NCBI RefSeq assembly: GCF_027922365.1
Contig: NZ_BSFN01000003.1
Location: 213,478 to 277,477 of the forward strand
Direction of reading: 5' to 3'
From: Pseudomonas turukhanskensis
GTDB lineage: Bacteria; Pseudomonadota; Gammaproteobacteria; Pseudomonadales; Pseudomonadaceae
Length of the DNA: 64,000 bases
Below are positions 54,225-64,000 of this stretch, in pieces; position 1 is the stretch's first letter, and the number at the start of each line of letters is the position of its first letter. The position numbers were made by a program, and so were the translations under genes. Under the pieces are notes generated by a model. It was not told the origin of the DNA. It ran no database searches and saw only the letters and a list, made by a program, of their open reading frames with translations.

Positions 54225-56441
54225 ATGAGTAACTTCAAATTAACCCTCGCCTGTTTGTTGGTGACCCAGGCCATCGCAGGTTATGCGCTGGCTGCCGACC
54301 ACGATGTCAGTCAAGACGGTGTAATTACGGCCGATATTACCTTCACTGGTACTGATACCGTACTTGCCAATATTGCTAACTCATTTAATCCCGGCACCAC
54401 TGCCAATTTTACTAATGACAGCGTGTTGATTGTTTCGGCGGCCAACGCTATTGGCGCCGGTGTGCAGAACTTTAAAGATAACAGTTATCTGAAAATCACT
54501 GTTGCCGATGCCATTAGCGGCGGTAGACAGAATTTCTTCGATCGCAGTCATATTGAACTTGTCGGCGTAGATCTGGTTAACGCCAACCTCGCGTTCAACT
54601 TGGCCGACGCTGACACCAAATTGTCGCTCTCCGGGAATAAAGTCTTGTTGGGATTGCTCGAAGGCAAGGGCAAAGTGGTTAACGACGGTAATCAGGACGG
54701 CACACTGACGCTCGATACTGGCAGATGGCGAACCTCCACGTTCGATGGGGTGCTGGCCGACGGCAGCGGTAGCGGAACCCTTAATCTGATCAAGCAAGGC
54801 GTTGGTGAATGGATTTATAACGGTGATGGCAGTGCCATGACCGGTACCACCAGCGTAAACAATGGCCAACTGACCGTGAACGGTGATCTCTCCAATTCCA
54901 GCGTTACCGTCAACTCCGGTGGCACGCTTTCCGGCACGGGTACCGTCGGTTCGGTAGCGGTGAAAGCAGCCGGCATGCTCGGCGCGGAAAATGCCAGTGA
55001 CCGACTCAAGATCAACGGCGACCTTGATATGGCCAGGCTCTCCACGTTTTACGTGGCTGCCGGGCCCGACGGCAAGGCCGGGTTGGTGGAGGTCAAAGGC
55101 ACTGCCAGTATCGAGGGGGGCAGTGTTTATGTGGCCGCAGGGGCCGGTCACTATGCGCCTAGTACCGTCTACACCATTTTGACTGCGCAGGGGGGAGTGG
55201 ACGGCCAGTTTCTGGGCGTAAGCAGCAATCTGTATTTCCTCAATCCCAAGCTGATTTACAACGCCGATTCGGTGGAGCTCGAACTTGAGCGCAACGACAA
55301 AAGTATCGTGTCGGTGGCTCGTAGCCGCAGCAGCATCAATGTCGCCTCCAGCCTGGGCACGCACACCGACACGCTGATCAACCACCTGCTCAGCACTGAC
55401 CACGAAACGGCCTCCCTCGCCCTGGAGCAACTGGCCGGAGCCGCCAGCGCCAGTCGGGTAGCGGCCATGCTGGCCAGCACTGCACAAGTGAGTAACACCC
55501 TTCTGAGGGCCATGGAACAGCGCGATAACCGCGGCAACAGCTTGCACCCTGCCGTGCTGCACGGCGACGCCCCAATGGCGGTGAGCAATGACCGTGGGCC
55601 GCACGACCCGCGTGGCGAAGGCCGGGTGTGGTTCAAGGCCCTGGGCAGTCAGGGCAGTTTTGAAAGCGAAGACAATGCAGGCGACCTGAAACAGCGCACG
55701 TCAGGCGGTCTGATGGGGGCCGATTGGCCCGTAGGCGATGCCTGGCGCATGGGGGTGGTGAGCGGCTACTCGAAAACCGACCTGGACGCCGGCGACTACC
55801 TGAGCGGCGCGATGAAAAGTTACCATCTGGGCGCTTATGCCTGGCACCACTATGGTCCGCTGGCTACCCGCATGGGGTTTGCTTACAGCAACCACGAAGG
55901 CACAAGTAAACGTCAGGTTGACTACAACAACTTCAGTGATACTCCGCGCGGGCATTTCGATGCCAGCGGTCAGCAAGTCTTCGTCGAATTCGCCTACCAA
56001 ACCGCCAATGCTCGTCTCGTCAAAGAGCCCTTTATCAACCTCAGCTATCAACGCTACCAACGCGACGCCTACGCAGAAAAGGGCGGTGCGGCATCGTTGT
56101 ATGTCCAAGAGCAACAACAAAACAACCTGACCTCCACGCTTGGGCTTCGGGTGGCAAGCCTGCGCCAATTGGATAATGGCATGAGCCTGACCCCGCGCGC
56201 AGCGGCAGGTTGGCGACACACCTATGGCGACACCGAGATCATCGCCCGCCAGCGCTTCGTTTCCGGCGGCAGTGCCTTTGAGGTGTATGGCAGCAACCTC
56301 GACCGCGACAGCCTGATGCTCGAAGGTGGGCTGGACCTTGGTCTCAGCCCCTCTCAAAGCCTGGGCCTGGGTTATACCGGCGAGATCGGCAGCAATGGTC
56401 GTAACCACGGCTGGCAAGCGCAGTGGCGTCTAAGCTTCTGA
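54225..56441 (+). CDS. Autotransporter (type Va) with short passenger
   Basis: A 738-residue outer-membrane/surface protein. The signal peptide is residues 1-23 (MSNFKLTLACLLVTQAIAGY then ALA). The passenger (about 24-380) is a beta-helix with repeated Asn/Gly-rich strands and one passenger-associated transport repeat (GTTSVNNGQLTVNG, SGGTLSGTGTVGS). An alpha-helical linker spans about 380-450, and a C-terminal beta-barrel about 465-738 begins RVWFKALGSQGSFE and ends with the outer-membrane signature ending in phenylalanine. The passenger has no catalytic protease or lipase motif, so adhesion or aggregation is more likely than enzyme activity. The first third of the gene is less GC-rich than its neighbours. 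Confidence 0.9.
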   Translation: MSNFKLTLACLLVTQAIAGYALAADHDVSQDGVITADITFTGTDTVLANIANSFNPGTTANFTNDSVLIVSAANAIGAGVQNFKDNSYLKITVADAISGGRQNFFDRSHIELVGVDLVNANLAFNLADADTKLSLSGNKVLLGLLEGKGKVVNDGNQDGTLTLDTGRWRTSTFDGVLADGSGSGTLNLIKQGVGEWIYNGDGSAMTGTTSVNNGQLTVNGDLSNSSVTVNSGGTLSGTGTVGSVAVKAAGMLGAENASDRLKINGDLDMARLSTFYVAAGPDGKAGLVEVKGTASIEGGSVYVAAGAGHYAPSTVYTILTAQGGVDGQFLGVSSNLYFLNPKLIYNADSVELELERNDKSIVSVARSRSSINVASSLGTHTDTLINHLLSTDHETASLALEQLAGAASASRVAAMLASTAQVSNTLLRAMEQRDNRGNSLHPAVLHGDAPMAVSNDRGPHDPRGEGRVWFKALGSQGSFESEDNAGDLKQRTSGGLMGADWPVGDAWRMGVVSGYSKTDLDAGDYLSGAMKSYHLGAYAWHHYGPLATRMGFAYSNHEGTSKRQVDYNNFSDTPRGHFDASGQQVFVEFAYQTANARLVKEPFINLSYQRYQRDAYAEKGGAASLYVQEQQQNNLTSTLGLRVASLRQLDNGMSLTPRAAAGWRHTYGDTEIIARQRFVSGGSAFEVYGSNLDRDSLMLEGGLDLGLSPSQSLGLGYTGEIGSNGRNHGWQAQWRLSF

Positions 56442-59012
<2,571 letters not shown>

Positions 59013-59034
59013 GTCCATTAGCTGCTGTAACCAG

Positions 59035-59059
59035 AACGCCTCCTTCGGGAGGCGTTTTG
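59035..59059 (+). terminator. Rho-independent terminator of katG
   Basis: AACGCCTCC-TTCG-GGAGGCGTT is a perfect nine-base stem with TTCG loop followed by TTG; a second T run (TTTTTT) comes 13 bases later. Confidence 0.85.
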
Positions 59060-59326
59060 CTGTCTGGCTTTTTTGCTATCGCATCGCACGCCACGGTAGC
59101 GACCTTCCCACTTGCCGCAAGGCCCCGTGCGCATCAGCAACTTTGCCGATCTGGATGACGAGGCCCCGCAGTAGCCTTAACAGCTCGTCAACTTCCAACC
59201 TCCGCAGGTCGGTCTTACAACACGACGCGGCCAATCCCACTATACGGCAGGCGTTGTTTGCTCATGTTTACCCCCGGCCATCGGCTAGGCTCGCGGCTTC
59301 ATTCCTTTCGTTGCGAGCCTATTTCC
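59060..59326. other. Gap between katG and the XRE-like gene
   Basis: No clear gene. On the minus strand, 59076-59240 can be read as a 54-codon frame (containing LRRLEVDELLRLLRGLVIQI) without start signal; it may be a decayed gene. No toxin partner for the following antitoxin-like gene is seen. Confidence 0.4.
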
Positions 59327-59698
59327 ATGACCAGCAAATATTCCATCCGCAGGTCCAAACCCCTGCCGCCCTCACAAGCCCGTGCCGAAGCCCGAGCCCG
59401 GATCGTGCTTGCCATCAGCCAGTCGCACCTCAGCTTGACAAAACAACTGAAAATGCCGTCGATGGCCGTGGCCAGAATGGAGCGCCACACCGACATCTAC
59501 ATCGCCACGTTGCGCCGCCATATCGAGGCCATGGGCGGGCAATCGCAGGTGGTTGTGCGCTTTCCCGAAGGTGCAATAAAACTGCATAACTTTATCGATC
59601 TGGACAACGAAAGCCTTCCCATCGAGGAACCTTCGATGCCCGTCCTCGAGCCGCTAATGGGCAGCGAGAAAGCGCCCGTAGCCATGCTCCAGCCCTAA
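59327..59698 (+). CDS. XRE/HigA-like DNA-binding protein (orphan antitoxin-like)
   Basis: A 123-residue basic protein with a helix-turn-helix of the antitoxin type: LSLTKQLKMPSMAVARMER, then the highly typical HTDIYIATLRRHIEAMGGQ and VVVRFPEGAIKLHNF. In HigA-type relatives this segment (R-x-T-D-x-Y-x-x-T-L-R-R) marks chromosomal XRE antitoxins. The partner toxin gene is missing on either side, so this is an orphan or now a plain regulator. The start is ATG 59327, since an earlier frame from 59258 has no ribosome binding site. The end overlaps the convergent amidohydrolase by 45 bases. Confidence 0.72.
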   Translation: MTSKYSIRRSKPLPPSQARAEARARIVLAISQSHLSLTKQLKMPSMAVARMERHTDIYIATLRRHIEAMGGQSQVVVRFPEGAIKLHNFIDLDNESLPIEEPSMPVLEPLMGSEKAPVAMLQP

Positions 59699-61393
59699 TG
59701 GCGCAACCACCTCTTCATCGTCTACCGCCAGGCGTCCATTGATCAGTACATGGGACACACAACCGGGGTTGCGGCAGACCATGCGCGGAATATCGAAACC
59801 AGCCATATTCGCCCAGCTTTCACGCTCCAGGTCTTGCTGCAACCCGCGCGGGTCGAGCACCACAATATCGGCGCGGTCGCCTTCTCGAATCCGCCCGGCA
59901 TCAATGCCCAGCCAATCGGCTTGCTCGCCGGTAAGGCGGTGGATGGCTTTCTCCAACGTCATGATCGGCCGGCCCTCGCCATGGCTTTGCTGCACCAGTT
60001 TCAACAAACGCAGCGGCAGGTTGTAGAACGCCATATTGCGCAGGTGAGCGCCGGCGTCCGAGAAGGTAATCAGGGTGTTGGGGTTGCACACCATCTTGCG
60101 CAATACATCCTGACGGTGGTTGCCGATCACGGTGTACCAGCGCAACTCGGTGCCGTAGGCCACCACCATGTCCAGAAACAGATCCACCACATGCAGCCCA
60201 CGCTCTACAGCCACCTCGGCGAAGTTGCGGCCGATCAGTTGTTGTTCCGGGCAGCCAAGAATCACCGCGTCGCCGAAGTCGCGTTGCCACACCCGTGGCG
60301 AGAGTTTTTCGGCGTAGAACTTGCGGAAGGTGCGGCGGTAATTTTCATCTTTGAGCAGGGCGTTGCGCGCTACAGCGTCCTTCAGGTCCAGGGCCATTTC
60401 CCCGGCGCCAAACTCTTCGAACAGCACCACGTCGATGCCATCGGCGTAAATCTTGAAAGGGGTCGGCAACAGCTGCCAGCGAAAGTCGCCGCCACACAGA
60501 TTGGTAAACCAGGCCGACAGCCGCGCCATGGGCGCGATGGTGCGGTTGCCCTTGAGATCTAGCATGGAAATCAGCGTGGTCTTCAGTGGCTTGCGCAGCA
60601 CGCCCATGGCCTGGCCCAGGTACTGCAACACCTGCAACGGATTAGCCGCATTTGGCGCGCCCTGGTGAACCCTGCCACGCTTGCGCAGTAGCGCGTTCAG
60701 ACGCCGCACCTCGCTCCAGTGCGCATAGGTGCTGGGCAGGCTTTTGGACCACTCGCGGTCGCCGTCAATCTTGTCCCACTTCAGGCACATGGTGGAAAGG
60801 CCGAGAAAACCGGCATCCAGCGCCTGCTCCAGCACGCCTTCCATCTGCTGCATTTCAGCCTCGCTTGGCTTTACCTGGCGGTCGGTGGCACGGTGCAAGC
60901 CCATCACGCCCACGCGCAAATCGCTGTGGCCCAGAAAACTCACCAAGTTCGGCCCCAACGGCTGGCGGCGGATAAACTCCACCCACTGCGCCGGCGTATT
61001 CCAGGTTTTGTGCTGCTGCAAAATGGGCAGCACTTTGTCCCGTGGCACGGTTTCCACGCGGGTAAAAATATCGGAGGCATCTTCAGGCGCCGAGCACACC
61101 ATCGACAGCGAGCAACTGCCCACCAGCACGGTGGTTACACCATGGCGCACCGACTCGCTAAGGCCCGGCGCCACAATCAGCTCGGCATCGTAATGGGTGT
61201 GGCTGTCGATAAACCCCGGCATCACCCATTTGCCTTGCGCGGCAATCACCCGCTCGGCCAGGCCCTCATCGATGGGCGTGGTACTCACCAGCGCCACCTT
61301 GCCGTCTTTTACCGCCACGCTGCGGATGGCGGCTGCGGCGCCTGTGCCGTCGAAGTAACGGCCACCCTGAATCACGATGTCGTACATAGCCAT
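59654..61393 (-). CDS. N-acyl-D-amino-acid deacylase-type amidohydrolase
   Basis: A 579-residue metal-dependent amidohydrolase. The first metal site is GFIDSHTHYDAE near residues 60-71, the N-terminal beta domain is DIVIQGGRYFDGTG, and the late aspartate/histidine are in ITFSDAGAHLRN. The C-terminal sandwich reads IREGDRADIVVLDP and ends in the D-aminoacylase-like VCRNPGCVSHVLINGR. Members cleave N-acyl-D-amino acids or related amides; long relatives of this size are common in Pseudomonas with unknown substrate. GAGGTG precedes the ATG. It is divergent from an AraC regulator that may control it. Confidence 0.85.
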   Translation of the reverse strand: MAMYDIVIQGGRYFDGTGAAAAIRSVAVKDGKVALVSTTPIDEGLAERVIAAQGKWVMPGFIDSHTHYDAELIVAPGLSESVRHGVTTVLVGSCSLSMVCSAPEDASDIFTRVETVPRDKVLPILQQHKTWNTPAQWVEFIRRQPLGPNLVSFLGHSDLRVGVMGLHRATDRQVKPSEAEMQQMEGVLEQALDAGFLGLSTMCLKWDKIDGDREWSKSLPSTYAHWSEVRRLNALLRKRGRVHQGAPNAANPLQVLQYLGQAMGVLRKPLKTTLISMLDLKGNRTIAPMARLSAWFTNLCGGDFRWQLLPTPFKIYADGIDVVLFEEFGAGEMALDLKDAVARNALLKDENYRRTFRKFYAEKLSPRVWQRDFGDAVILGCPEQQLIGRNFAEVAVERGLHVVDLFLDMVVAYGTELRWYTVIGNHRQDVLRKMVCNPNTLITFSDAGAHLRNMAFYNLPLRLLKLVQQSHGEGRPIMTLEKAIHRLTGEQADWLGIDAGRIREGDRADIVVLDPRGLQQDLERESWANMAGFDIPRMVCRNPGCVSHVLINGRLAVDDEEVVAPLGLEHGYGRFLAAH

Positions 61394-61523
61394 GGTTCAC
61401 CTCATTGCTTGTTTTTGTAGTTTTTTGGGGGAGGGGAGCGATGGCAGATTAGGACGTTGTTAGGTGCATTCCTTGTCATAACACGACAAATTCGCCATGG
61501 TTGCGCAATCAGCGGGAGCGCCC

Positions 61524-62537
61524 ATGACCATTCACTACGAACTGCGCAGTGCCAGCCTGACCGGCTATGAAGCGGAAGTGACGCGCCTGGGCGGTGACCT
61601 GCAGCGCCTGCTGTGCGAGGCCGGGCTGACGCTGGCGCAACTGCGCGACGGTGATTTTCTGCTGGGCAGCCATCAAGTCATTCAACTGCTAGCCCGCGGC
61701 GCAGAACGCCTGGCCTGCCCAGACCTGGGCATGCGTGTAGCCGGCCACCAAGGCATCGAAATGCTCGGTCTGCTCGGCACCTTGCTGTGCGCCCAGCCCA
61801 ACCTGCAAGCCGCCTTCGCTGCCGCGCAACGCTATATGGCCCTGCACAACAAGGCCGAGCACTGGCGGCTGCAACAGCACGGCGGGCACGTATACCTGCG
61901 GCGTATCGAACATTTTTACGGCGCCGAGCACGCCCAGCAATACCGGGAAATGGCCGTGACTGCCTGCGCGCGCCTGGCCCGCGAAATATGCGGCAACCCC
62001 GAGGTGCGGCCGCTGCGGGTCGAGTTCAGCCACAGCCCGTTGGCCGCCGAAAAAGCCTACCGCCAGCATTTTGGTTGCGAGGTGCTGTTCAATCAGGAAC
62101 ACGACTGCCTGGTATTCGCAGGCAGCGTGATGACCCTACCGGTTAAGCCGCTGTCATCCCAAGCCCAGGCCCGTATCGACGACTACCTGCGCGACTTGCT
62201 GGCCAGTCTGCACGACAGCCTGGAGATGCAGGTGCGCACCCTGATTACCCAAACCCTCGGCCTGCACCTGCACTCGCTGGAACACATTGCCGCGCTGCTC
62301 GGCCTGCACCCGCGCACCTTGCAACGCCGCTTGCTGGCCGAGAACCTCAGCTTCAAGCAGCTGGTAGTAGAGGTGAAAATGCAGCTCGCCAGCTGGCACC
62401 TGCATGCCTCGACCATGGACCTCACGCGCCTGGCAGACGCCCTGGGCTATAACGACCTGGCGGCGTTTTCCCGAGCCTTCAAAAACCACCATGGCCTGGC
62501 GCCGTCACGCTGGCGCGAACAGCACCGCATGGCGTGA
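61524..62537 (+). CDS. AraC-family regulator (OruR-like type)
   Basis: A 337-residue regulator with the Arabinose_bd-type N-terminal domain (about 15-200) and a C-terminal AraC double helix-turn-helix (about 230-335): HSLEHIAALLGLHPRTLQRRL and LTRLADALGYNDLAAFSRAF, ending with GLAPSRWREQHR. The start ATG 61524 has GGGAG five bases ahead; ATG 61497 is less likely. It lies 130 bases from the divergent amidohydrolase start and is convergent with an oxidase gene 21 bases away. Confidence 0.9.
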   Translation: MTIHYELRSASLTGYEAEVTRLGGDLQRLLCEAGLTLAQLRDGDFLLGSHQVIQLLARGAERLACPDLGMRVAGHQGIEMLGLLGTLLCAQPNLQAAFAAAQRYMALHNKAEHWRLQQHGGHVYLRRIEHFYGAEHAQQYREMAVTACARLAREICGNPEVRPLRVEFSHSPLAAEKAYRQHFGCEVLFNQEHDCLVFAGSVMTLPVKPLSSQAQARIDDYLRDLLASLHDSLEMQVRTLITQTLGLHLHSLEHIAALLGLHPRTLQRRLLAENLSFKQLVVEVKMQLASWHLHASTMDLTRLADALGYNDLAAFSRAFKNHHGLAPSRWREQHRMA

Positions 62538-62558
62538 AACTGGCCGGAAAACGCCAGC

Positions 62559-63980
62559 TCACCCCGCCTTGAACTCCGGCGACACCAGCGCGCTGACGCC
62601 ACCGGCCACCGCGCTCACCAGGCGCCGCCGCCACGGCGCGCTGGTCGGGTTGGCGAGCACATTGTCTTCCACGGTAAATGCCGCAATCACTGCGTTATAG
62701 CCCAGCCACCGCAAGGGCTCCGGCTCCCAGCGGCGCAGGGTTTTGCTCAGGTTTTGCTGGCGCGTTACCCACGGAGCGTGGGTGCACAGGGTGTCGCGCT
62801 GCAGTATCAAGTCGGCCAGGGTTTGCCCAGCCAGGAAACTCGCCCCAACCCCTTCGCCGCCGTAGCCGCCGGCACTGGCAAAGCCGCTGCTGGTGTCGCA
62901 CAACATGTACGGGCGGAAATGCCGGGTCATGCCCAGGTTACCGCCCCAGCCGTGGCTGATAGGCACCCCGGTCAACTGCGGAAACAGCTCCAGCAACAGG
63001 CGCCGGCGGTAACTCAGCTCGTCGGCGCTGAGCTGAAAGTTCTCGCGTAAACGCCCACCAAAGCGGTAACTGCCGCGGGCACCGAACACCAGGCGGTCGT
63101 CGCGGGTGCGATGAAAGTACGTGACTTGCCGGCTGCACTCATGGGCTGCCTGGCCGTCGGCCAGCCCGATTTCGTCCCACTGCGCTGCGGCCATTGGCTC
63201 AGTGGCGATCTGCAGGCTTTGCACCGCCAATTGATACCGCCCCAGCGGCGGACAGTCCGCCGCGTGGCCTTCCACACAAGGCACCACCCAACCGGCCTGC
63301 ACCGAGTGCCCGGCAACCGTGAGCTGGCCGCTGCGCCATTGCTCGACGCGGCTGTACTCATACACGCTGACGCCCAACCGCTCGACTGCCGCCGCCAAGC
63401 CCGACACCAACTGCGCCGGCTGCACGGTGGCGCAATGGGGTGAATAGATGGCCCCATAGGCGCCGGCCATGCGCACCTGTTCGCTCAACTCGCTGGCCGT
63501 GAGATAGCGATAGTCCGCCTCGCTATGGCCAGCGGCATGCAGGCGGCGCAGTTCTTCGCACAGGTGTTGATGCTGCTCCGGGTAGCGCGCCGCGCAAGTC
63601 AGTACGCCGCCCTTGCGAAAGCCGCACTCAATGCCCTCACGCTGCAACACCTCGAACACCCGATCCGGAATGCCCTTGAGCAGCGCCCGCAATGCCGCTT
63701 TTTGCGCCGGGCCCACACCGGCAAGAAATTGCTCCTCACCCAGCAAGCAGCCAAGCAGCCAACCGCCATTGCGGCCCGAGGCGCCAAAGCCCACGGTCTG
63801 TTGTTCGAACACCGCGATGCGCAAGTGCGGCGCCTGGCGCTTGAGAAAATACGCCGTCCACAACCCGGTAAAACCGGCGCCGATAATCGCCACGTCCACC
63901 TCCAGGGGCTGGCGCAACGGTTCACGGGCCAGACTGCGCGGCAGTTGTTCGGTCCACAGGGTGTTGGCGGCGATAGGCAT
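62559..63980 (-). CDS. FAD-dependent amine/amino-acid oxidoreductase (DAO family)
   Basis: A 473-residue flavoprotein of the DAO superfamily, PuuB/OrdL type. The dinucleotide-binding motif is VAIIGAGFTGLWTAYFL near residues 30-46, followed by FGASGRNGGWLLG and the C-terminal ASAGGYGGEGVGASFLAGQTLA flavin loop. Such enzymes oxidise polyamine conjugates, methylated amino acids or D-amino acids. The nearby amidohydrolase and AraC regulator may belong to the same amine or acyl-amino-acid catabolism, which is inference. The start lies at the last ATG before the window end, and the full length appears present. Confidence 0.88.
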   Translation of the reverse strand: MPIAANTLWTEQLPRSLAREPLRQPLEVDVAIIGAGFTGLWTAYFLKRQAPHLRIAVFEQQTVGFGASGRNGGWLLGCLLGEEQFLAGVGPAQKAALRALLKGIPDRVFEVLQREGIECGFRKGGVLTCAARYPEQHQHLCEELRRLHAAGHSEADYRYLTASELSEQVRMAGAYGAIYSPHCATVQPAQLVSGLAAAVERLGVSVYEYSRVEQWRSGQLTVAGHSVQAGWVVPCVEGHAADCPPLGRYQLAVQSLQIATEPMAAAQWDEIGLADGQAAHECSRQVTYFHRTRDDRLVFGARGSYRFGGRLRENFQLSADELSYRRRLLLELFPQLTGVPISHGWGGNLGMTRHFRPYMLCDTSSGFASAGGYGGEGVGASFLAGQTLADLILQRDTLCTHAPWVTRQQNLSKTLRRWEPEPLRWLGYNAVIAAFTVEDNVLANPTSAPWRRRLVSAVAGGVSALVSPEFKAG

Positions 63981-64000
63981 GGCGGCGGGCTCTGACGAAA

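Overview
The window is high-GC, gene-dense proteobacterial chromosome. Its gene order matches the Pseudomonas locus leuC-leuD-leuB-asd-fimV-truA-trpF-accD-folC-cvpA-purF-metZ-xcp. The type II secretion genes are arranged in the P. aeruginosa xcp manner (xcpP-xcpQ divergent from xcpR-Z), REP-type palindromes are plentiful, and a DUF3509-like gene is present. I infer a Pseudomonas, probably of the fluorescens/putida side of the genus; species cannot be fixed from the sequence alone.

Layout. (1) 1-7.3 kb: the 3' part of dusC, a heat-shock gene ibpA with a sigma-32-like promoter and a ROSE-type RNA thermometer, a five-copy ~218-bp tandem array built from the ibpA 3' end plus a REP pair plus a terminator, a large six-PAS GGDEF-EAL protein and a LysR regulator. 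(2) 7.4-26.3 kb: housekeeping biosynthesis genes for leucine, aspartate family, tryptophan, fatty acids, folate, purines and methionine, with fimV, truA, a SPOR protein and cvpA. (3) 26.3-36.9 kb: a complete eleven-gene Xcp/Gsp type II secretion cluster. The prepilin peptidase is not in the window. (4) 37.0-37.4 kb: tRNA-Val and two identical tRNA-Asp genes with a recognisable promoter and terminator. (5) 37.6-43.0 kb: a six-gene minus-strand operon coding for RsbR, RsbS, RsbT, an RsbT-like/RsbX-like fusion, a histidine kinase and a REC-PAS-kinase-REC hybrid. This is a stressosome wired to a two-component relay and is the most interesting system in the window. (6) 43.4-64.0 kb: accessory genes, including an MFS pump with a divergent LysR regulator, a lipoprotein hydrolase, an alcohol dehydrogenase, an aldo/keto reductase, a CAP-domain secreted protein, a SulP transporter, an autotransporter, katG with a good OxyR-like site, an orphan XRE antitoxin-like protein, an amidohydrolase, an AraC regulator and a FAD amine oxidase-like enzyme.

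How it fits together. The stressosome proteins presumably form an RsbR-RsbS cage that holds RsbT until stress releases it. The gene neighbours suggest the signal goes to histidine kinases instead of to a SigB-type partner-switching cascade. The Xcp genes overlap by ATGA-type junctions from xcpS onward, which suggests coupled translation of one machine. REP pairs of at least three sequence families sit in many of the gaps between genes.
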